DNA from: Alopecurus myosuroides
Lineage: Eukaryota; Streptophyta; Magnoliopsida; Poales; Poaceae
Length of the DNA: 64,000 bases
Assembly (NCBI GenBank): GCA_028641055.1
Contig: CM054063.1
Location: 181,170,756-181,234,755 of the forward strand
Reading direction: 5' to 3'
In this document: piece by piece, positions 57,416-64,000 of the stretch
How the letters are laid out: the number at the start of each line of letters is the position of its first letter
Numbering within the stretch: position 1 is the stretch's first letter
Made by a program: the position numbers and the translations under genes
The notes under the pieces: generated by a model
What the model was told of the DNA's origin: nothing
Seen by the model: only the letters and a program-made list of their open reading frames with translations
Database searches by the model: none

Positions 57416-60400
57416 CAGACCTGGCCACCTAGCTAGGAAGGCAGCACATCGACCGAGATCCCCAGGGGCCCACCATTTACGGCTAAACAAATCCCAATGG
57501 TCCCCATGAGAAGCCGGTCTATCACGTAGAGTGTGATCCCGTAGGCCAACACTCGCTCAACGCTTAACTGCAGGGTGCATGAGGCACCCCACGCGTCTAC
57601 ACCATAGGCGCACCATGCATTATCCGTGCGGCTCCTAACGACCCTCCTATATCCGGGTCCATCGCATGTACCATGGGTTTGAAGACCCAACACCGGACCC
57701 ATTGGAAAAATCTCTCATGAGGAGACACGAATCCCCTAACCCACCGAATAAGGCGTAACCACAACCCGTAAGATAGAACACGAGATCCAGCCCCGACCAG
57801 ACGGGGTATGAAAATGTAGCCTAGAAGCATCCATGCAATTAGTATCAATAAACTCATACGGGTGCTATGTTAATGGGATCAAATAGCCTCAAAGAAGGGG
57901 ATAAGTAGAAAGTTCCCTAGATATGCTTCTAAGATGCCATCCCACCCCACTATATAAAGATTGCCAACCCTTACGAGGAGGCAAGGTGGCTTCATCCCAC
58001 AACCCCCCCATCGCATCCCCCTTTTGAAAGGAGGAACGTTCCTCCCACTATATGTGCTCGCACCACCCACCAGTAGCATCAACTGGCCACCTCTATGCCG
58101 CTCGTCTGCCACCGCATTGCTCCCCCTGTCTCTACTCCGCGCCACTTTGCAGGTGGACCGAGCCTCACGCCGAGGGATCTTGGCCAAGGTCGGGCCCTTC
58201 TACCCCTTGGTTTGGTCCACCCTCCCCTCAAGGCATGTGTCATTCCATGACCCCCCTGCAAGGGTTTCAAGGGATCACTCTTCCACTGTGTCACTTCCTC
58301 CCTATGGAGGTGTTGTGGCACCGCACTCCCCACGGTTTGAACCCTACTTCCCTACGACATGTGCCGCTCTTATCACTCTCCTCGAAGTGTGTCGCCCTCC
58401 TCTTGGGGCGCGCCACACTCACCTTGAGGCATACAATTGGACTGACATTCTTTCCCGCCCAGGTCTGGAATCTCCAAGGTAGGAAGAGGTTGGCGTGCCC
58501 CTCAAACGACACAAGCTAGGGTATAACATCCTCGTTAGGCAAGCCGTGCTGTACCAACATAACTCCTTGGTCGGGCTAAATCTGGTGCTCTACGCCAGTC
58601 CCCACTTATCTCCTCGCATACACATCAGGACTCACGCCCTCTCCTTCTACGAGGATAGCCAACCCATACCCTCCACTCGGAGCCGTCCCTGTCCAATCTC
58701 CCGTCTGTAAGAAGTTGTCGCGGCCACTTTTCATGGGTTGAAGTCCACTCTCCTCACATTCACAACACTATGGTAAGAAACCCCACTCACGTGAGTTCAG
58801 GGGAAGTCAAGGTATGCGCCAAGAAGCGTCCCAGTCCCATATTAGGTATCACCTAGAATGCCCACACCCTGACTCGGGATATCACCTTACTGTGTGGGGA
58901 TCTGCACCACAGACAATGGAGAATTGTGCAGTTCACTTTTAATATTACTCCTGCAATCAATATCATTAATATGTTTGAACATTTGTTAAATGGGATGGGG
59001 AAAACTCGTATTTGTGTGAGGATTTGTGTTTTACTTTGGGACATATGAAACTGCCGAAAAAAAATTCTCTTAACAAAATTGCAAATGCTTATTTTTATCC
59101 ATACGTCTACGCGCATTAGATCTGCGTAATCCTATCTTCTTTCGGAAGTGCAGCGTGCACATATGGATTCTGGATGCAGCCATTTGTAAATGGTTGCTCG
59201 GGATATCTACAAGTCGCATGGCTTGTGGCATTCTAAGAGATTACATGATGCATATTTGTTTTATGTTTATCTGACCCGCTGACTGATTTTCACGTACACC
59301 TTGTATGATCCTAGAGATGTGAACTCTGAATGATAAAATTATGCAATAAAAATGTGGGCATAGATGGATAAAAGTGACGTGTGTAGGCCCACGTGTCATT
59401 CCATCACCCATAACGCATTTTTGTGCTAATTAGATGTGCGGATCTTTGTGATGTTTCTCAAACTTTTCAGATTTTTTTTCACATCTCCGCTTATACGATA
59501 ATTTGCAGAGTTTTTGTGCTAAATTAATTAAGATGGGCTGTGGAGACTAGAGTAGCTTCCTTTTTCCTGTGCTTCACAGGCTCACAGCACCCGCAAACTC
59601 TGAAAGAGGTAATGGCCTCATTGTTTTGGCTGCTTTGTGACCATCAGCTAGCTAGGAGGACAGATAGGGATACATTACCTCCTGATCTCATCAAATCATG
59701 CACACCATATATCATGCCATTTCTTTTTGGCAACTCTCTAGAAAAAAAAACTGGTATTATTAACCTTGTCGTTTCCCAAAATGTTTATGCTCTTCCTTGA
59801 CATTTAAGCTAGGCTACAAAGACATCCAAACAAGAGAAGCAAACTATGCTTGATGTCTATTTGCCTCGTTTCTAGCTACCCTGTATCTCTATCTAGTCAT
59901 CTAGGCCCAGTACTGAAGCCATCATCTGCATCAGCTAATGCACCTAAAAACAGATCTTATCAGGAAATCGAAATCGCGGACAAGTATTGGAGAGGCTTCA
60001 AGGATATACCGGCACATTTTTTTACTACGATTACAGAGAAAATCCCACGTCACAGACGAAAAGAGTACTGCGAAAAATCTAGGGATGGACAAGATGGATG
60101 CCACAGGTAACCATGATGTAAAAGAAAGAGACTAGCGTAAACTTTGTGGCTTCGATCGACAATTACAGGCTGATGCACAGAAGGACGACTTTCTATTCCA
60201 CGCAAGATGTCAAGATGCAGGCCGATGATATCTCACCGCGGCCTGCAAGGTGCATGTCCAGTCACCGTTCGAATGACTCTCATGGAAGGCCCACCGGTAG
60301 CTAGGGCTTCTAGATCAAGATTGACTGGTTTCGTTTGCATGCATGGAATGATTTCATTTTTTGAAAGTAGCGGATGATCAGTTTCACGCAATGATCGATT

Positions 60401-60744
60401 ATCTGAAGAATTATGTGCCTCTGTTCTTTTCATTTCTTCAGGAGATTAGTGAGGAAACCGATGTTTCTAATGTACTCTTGCACATCGTTAATGACATCTC
60501 GCCTTGTGCAGGCCAACAATATAGCAATTCATGCCTAATCATGAAAAATCGTTATGGTGTAGGCAAACTAACATATGTAAATTTAACCCGCTGAAGTTAT
60601 TCTCACTAGTGCACTATGCCTCCCTTATTCGGAGAAAGAAAGGAACAGGTAGAGGGTTGAACACTTGATATTTTTTTTACCATACTAGAGGAGGCGTTAA
60701 ATTCTAATTACTTTGCACTTCTCATAATAAATAATAAACAGATA
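57416..60744. other. Unassigned DNA, possibly with a decayed LTR
   Basis: No protein family was recognised. A TATATAAA at 57951-57958 followed by CT-rich, GC-balanced sequence (57960-58700) looks like an LTR or gene promoter on the plus strand. The 173-codon frame 57961-58482 overlaps other open frames on both strands and is not called. From 58850 to 60744 the DNA is AT-rich and unremarkable. Confidence 0.4.
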
Positions 60745-60747
60745 GTT

Positions 60748-63314
60748 CACTGGTAGAAAATAGGCCTTTAGTCCCGGTTCGCAAAGGCCATTATTCCCGG
60801 CTGTGCAACCGGGACTAAATATGCGCGACTAAAGCCCCCCCCCCCCCCCCCTTTAGTCGCGGCTCTTACGAACCGGGACTAAAGGCCCGTCCACGTGGGC
60901 GCTAGGAGTTCGTCGGGGCGGAGGACCTTTAGTCCTGGTTCTCGTGGTTAACCGGGACTAAAGGCCTCCTCCGCAGGTTTAGGGTTTTAGCCCCCCTAAA
61001 CCTGGTTTCTTTTTAATTTGTACTGTTTTATTTCTTTTATATTTTATTTTGTGTTTTATTTTAATTTTGATGAAGTTTCAGTACACATATATATTCTACG
61101 CTACTATATACATGCATATAAAATTTCCAACAAAAAGAATTCAACAAGAATATATAATATAGATTCAATCTCGGGTGACCATATACAACTTCGAACAAGT
61201 TTCCATACATAATTAAGATGGATGACCATACACAACTTCGAACAAGTTTCAATCTCGGAGATGCATATAATTTGATTCGTCCTCGAAATAGTGTTCTCCT
61301 TTAGGATCGAGGACTTGCCTCATGAAAAATCCTGCTAATTCCTCTTGAATTGGTCGGAAGCGAGCTTCTGGACTAAGCTTCCTCCGCAAGTTATCCGTCG
61401 CCTTCCGCACGCTATCCGACACCTTCCGCTCAGAGGTGTGTTTCCGGATGTTCTCACAAACATAGTATCCACATAGATTGGTCCCCGGTGGCTGCTTATC
61501 CACATTAAGTAACCTTCTAAAATCTAGCTCATGTTTGAATTCACCGACAATTTCTTCTGAGAACCGTCTCCAAACTCTACAGGGCAAAGAAAATTAAATG
61601 AACAAGGGAGTTATTAGTTACTTGATATTAGGAAATGAACGAAAGAGACTGATCGATATAGAGCGCAAATGATTGAAAATAATTACTTTTGCAGCATTTT
61701 TCTCATGTCGGCCCAATGCTTTGAATCCGAATCCATAGAGTCCATGATTAGAACACTGGAGGTGTGAAGTTCAATCATTAGCAGTATCCAGTGGAACCTG
61801 CGAACACGTTACATGCACAGTCATGCATAACTCATCGATTAGACATACCAGGCATGGAGTAAACAAAAGAGAATGGGCACAAGAGAGAAACACTTACCCA
61901 AAATGGTAAGGAAATAGAATATGACTTTTGAGTTGATGCTTTCTAAGAAACCTGTACAAGTCTTTCTCCACGTCTTCGGGGTGATGTTGTAACACATATC
62001 CATTAACGATATGTGGGTCAATGAACCCAACATCATGGATGTTTCTTATTTTGCATTCCCAAATCTTCAATCTGCATAATAGCGTACGCAACAATATAGT
62101 TAGGACAATATATATTCGTACGTACGTACTGGCGGGCAACTCGTTATTCTTCGGAAACATGTTCTTCAATATTTTCAGCAAATTTTCAAATGATGAGTCA
62201 GCTACACCTTCCCGTGCCTTCCATTTCAGCAAATCCAGTGTGCAGCCCCGCTTTTTCAGACTATTATCGCATCCTGGGTACAGCGACTTCGTGTGATCCT
62301 CTAACATGCGATCCAAATTCTCCCTCTCCTTGTCAGTTTTGCAGCGTCTCCCTGCATCAGCAATGGTCCGACCAAGATCATCAGCGGGCTCATCATGTGC
62401 CTCTTCTTCACCTTCACCTTCCCCTTCCCCACCTTCAGCATCATCCTCCATGAAAGTATCACCGAAAGCCTCATGATAGTTTTCATCGATATCATCCCCT
62501 TCTTCATCTTCTTCCATTCTAACCCCTCTTTCTCCATGCTTGGTCCAACAATTATAGCTTGGCATGAAACCGTGCCGAAGCAAGTGCATGTGAACGTCTC
62601 TTGAGGAGGAGTAACCCTTCTGACTCTTACATTCAGCACATGGACAGATAATAAAACCTCGGTGCTTGTTCGCATTTGCCACTACGAGGAAATCTTTCAA
62701 ACCCATAGTGAACTCGCCGGAGAGTCGGTTACCGTACATCCATTGCCGATTCATCTACATTATTATCATATAAAGTATATAATTAACCATCATGCATTTG
62801 TTAAACTAACTAGCTAGAAATAATACAAATCATGAAAGGTTCAATTTGCTAACCGCGATCGCGGAGGAAAAATAAATGACAAAGCTCAAGTGTGGCTCGG
62901 ACACTTCATATCATGTGTGTTTCATTCTCTCGGGCATTTCATCGAACACCTTGTGTGCATAGGAGGAACCAAAAGCAAACCCACCACCCCCTTGTGAATA
63001 TTGTGAATAGAAGTGACACCACATGTGGCTAAGTGCAGCGAGGTGAGTCCTATATAGGGATGGTCCTTTAGTCCCGGTTGGCCTGGCCAACCACGACTAA
63101 AGGCCTTCGGGCCAGCCTGAGGACCTTTAGTCCCGGTTGGCCAGGCCAACCGCGACTAAAGCTCCTCCCGTCCGCCAGCTGTGGACCGAGCGCGCTGGAC
63201 CCAGACAGTTGGTCACGGGTCTCCTCCCGAACCGCGACTAAAGACCCCTTTGGTCGCGGTTCGATTATTTTGGGGACTAATGGGGGCGTATGGAAGGCCT
63301 ATTTTCTACCAGTG
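60748..63314 (-). mobile_element. CACTA transposon with a transposase-Ulp1 fusion gene
   Basis: The terminal inverted repeats CACTGGTAGAAAATAGGCCTT are perfect for about 21 bp at both ends. GTT is duplicated at 60745-60747 and 63315-63317. Subterminal arrays of TTTAGTCCCGGTTGGCC and its complement lie at 60768-60970 and 63065-63270. The end family is the same as the CACTA element at 1706-3924, but the cargo differs. The TNP2 catalytic transposase is missing, so it is non-autonomous. Confidence 0.94.
61249..62754 (-). CDS. Fusion of a CACTA transposase-associated domain to a Ulp1/C48 cysteine protease domain
   Basis: The best model joins 62754-61898, 61797-61687 and 61576-61249 with GT..AG introns, giving 431 residues in one frame. 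A further 54 bp GT..AG segment (62125-62072) could be removed without changing frame. Residues 1-75 (MNRQWMYGNRLSGEF..CPCAECKSQKGYSSSRDVHMHLLRHGFM) are the transposase-associated N-terminal domain. A Glu/Asp-rich linker (about 85-135) and the usual EDHTKSLYPGCDN block follow. At about 210 the protein switches to the C48 protease seen in CACTA second ORFs, with H288 (FHW), D305 (LIMDS), Q351 and C358 (GTNLCGYYVCE), so the triad is complete. C48 enzymes cut SUMO-like modifiers; the target here is unknown. TNP2 is deleted. Confidence 0.8.
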
Positions 63315-63750
63315 GTTGTTTTGCAATTCATAACCAATCACTTTTTGGACTGTCGGATCTGTTATACCAATCTCAACATACCCTCCTCCTCATTCTTTCT
63401 TTCTCTCCGTTTTGTCCGACGGAGTCAGCCAGTTGTCGTTTTCGGACTCCCTTTCAATTTTCATTTTGCGTCTGTATCCTTGTCGTTTCGCCCCAAGGGG
63501 AAGAGAGAGGCGATAGATCCGTGTGATAGAGAGAGAGGGGCGACAGCCAAGGACGAAATTTTATCGCTGCAGCCAGCTCAGTTATCTCAGGTGGGGGGGG
63601 GGGGGAAGGGGTGCTTCGCGAGCCCAGGATACAGCCAGCAGAGTGAGCAGTGACGGAGGAGCCAGATTTAGCTTCGTTTGAGGGAGGGGTGTCTTACCCC
63701 CCCCCCCATCAACATCTGACGGCGAAGAGATCGAAAATTCACGAGCACGA
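63315..63750. other. Unassigned DNA between two CACTA elements
   Basis: This is the flank of the preceding CACTA after its GTT duplication. A CT-rich block near 63380-63410, a G-run near 63590-63604 and a C-run near 63697-63706 are present. No gene is supported. Confidence 0.45.
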
Positions 63751-64000
63751 CACTAGTAGGAAAAGGCTTACTAGTGATGAACAAAATAGAGGTACCGCTG
63801 GCGAACAGGTGTTCGCCAGCGCTAAGCCGGCCGCCAGTGGTAAGAGGTTACTGCTGGCGAACAGGTCGTGTTCGCCAGCGCTATGTAGTTACCGCTGGCG
63901 AACACCAGTCTTGTTTTCGAATTTTCAATTTTTTTAAAATAGTTGAATTAGAGAACCTTTAATCACTGTGTAGAATTTTTCCTTTTTTTTTTGCTTTATT
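63751..64000. mobile_element. CACTA-type element, left end only
   Basis: Starts CACTAGTAGGAAAAGG, the standard CACTA terminus. Within 170 bp it has three copies of a GCTGGCGAACA motif, two of them paired with its complement TGTTCGCCAGC to form palindromes (63796-63822, 63852-63880). The element runs off the window, so its other end and content cannot be seen. Confidence 0.65.

Noticed and set aside
57961..58519. Plus-strand open frames of 155-173 codons
   Set aside because: Two frames overlap, composition is Pro/Leu/Arg-rich and no domain is visible; probably decayed LTR sequence.
59540..60594. Possible small genes in the 59.5-60.6 kb interval
   Set aside because: Frames are short with no recognisable motif, splice pattern or codon bias.

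Overview
This is plant nuclear DNA, almost certainly from a large grass genome, most likely Triticeae (wheat, Aegilops, rye or barley). The evidence is nested LTR retrotransposons, Stowaway and hAT MITEs, CACTA elements with 'TTTAGTCCCGGTT' subterminal repeats, a degenerate LTR resembling Angela/BARE-1, and one ordinary spliced plant gene. There is no bacterial, organellar or CRISPR sequence.

Layout. (1) 502-13011 is a complete minus-strand Ty3/gypsy derivative (TSD GTTGC) with very long LTRs (about 4.73 kb) around only 0.82 kb of internal DNA. Its left LTR is interrupted by a 2.2 kb CACTA element (1706-3924, TSD AGT) that carries an intact two-exon DEDDy 3'-5' exonuclease-like gene and a 5S-rRNA-derived stretch. 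(2) 13017-24440 is the gene-bearing island: two Stowaway MITEs, a complete five-exon NPH3/RPT2-family (BTB-NPH3) gene on the minus strand (17445-14155) with a hAT MITE in intron 2 and a probable promoter near 20.28 kb, then a decayed LINE and tandem repeats. (3) 24440-26150 holds decayed Copia LTR sequence. (4) 26155-46001 is a second, plus-strand member of the same long-LTR gypsy family, cut off at its 5' end. Its pol gene is split by a very young Sirevirus-like Ty1/copia element (27227-39119, TSD ATATC) whose LTRs differ only in the length of one G-run. That element has gag, pol and a third, apparently spliced ORF of unknown function. (5) 46767-57410 is a complete Tat-lineage gypsy element (TSD ATGCT, 481 bp LTRs) with intact pol, no gag, and a multi-exon antisense gene converging on pol. 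(6) 57416-64000 holds unassigned DNA, a CACTA element (60748-63314, TSD GTT) encoding an in-frame fusion of a transposase-associated domain to a Ulp1/C48 protease domain, and the start of another CACTA at 63751.

How the parts relate. The NPH3-family gene is the only confident cellular gene; everything else with coding capacity belongs to mobile elements. Insertion order can be read from the nesting: gypsy 2 predates the Sirevirus copy, and gypsy 1 predates CACTA 1. The most unusual items are the exonuclease/5S-carrying CACTA, the Sirevirus third ORF with its palindrome arrays, the transposase-Ulp1 fusion, and the gag-less Tat element. Family names come from remembered motifs; no database search was possible.
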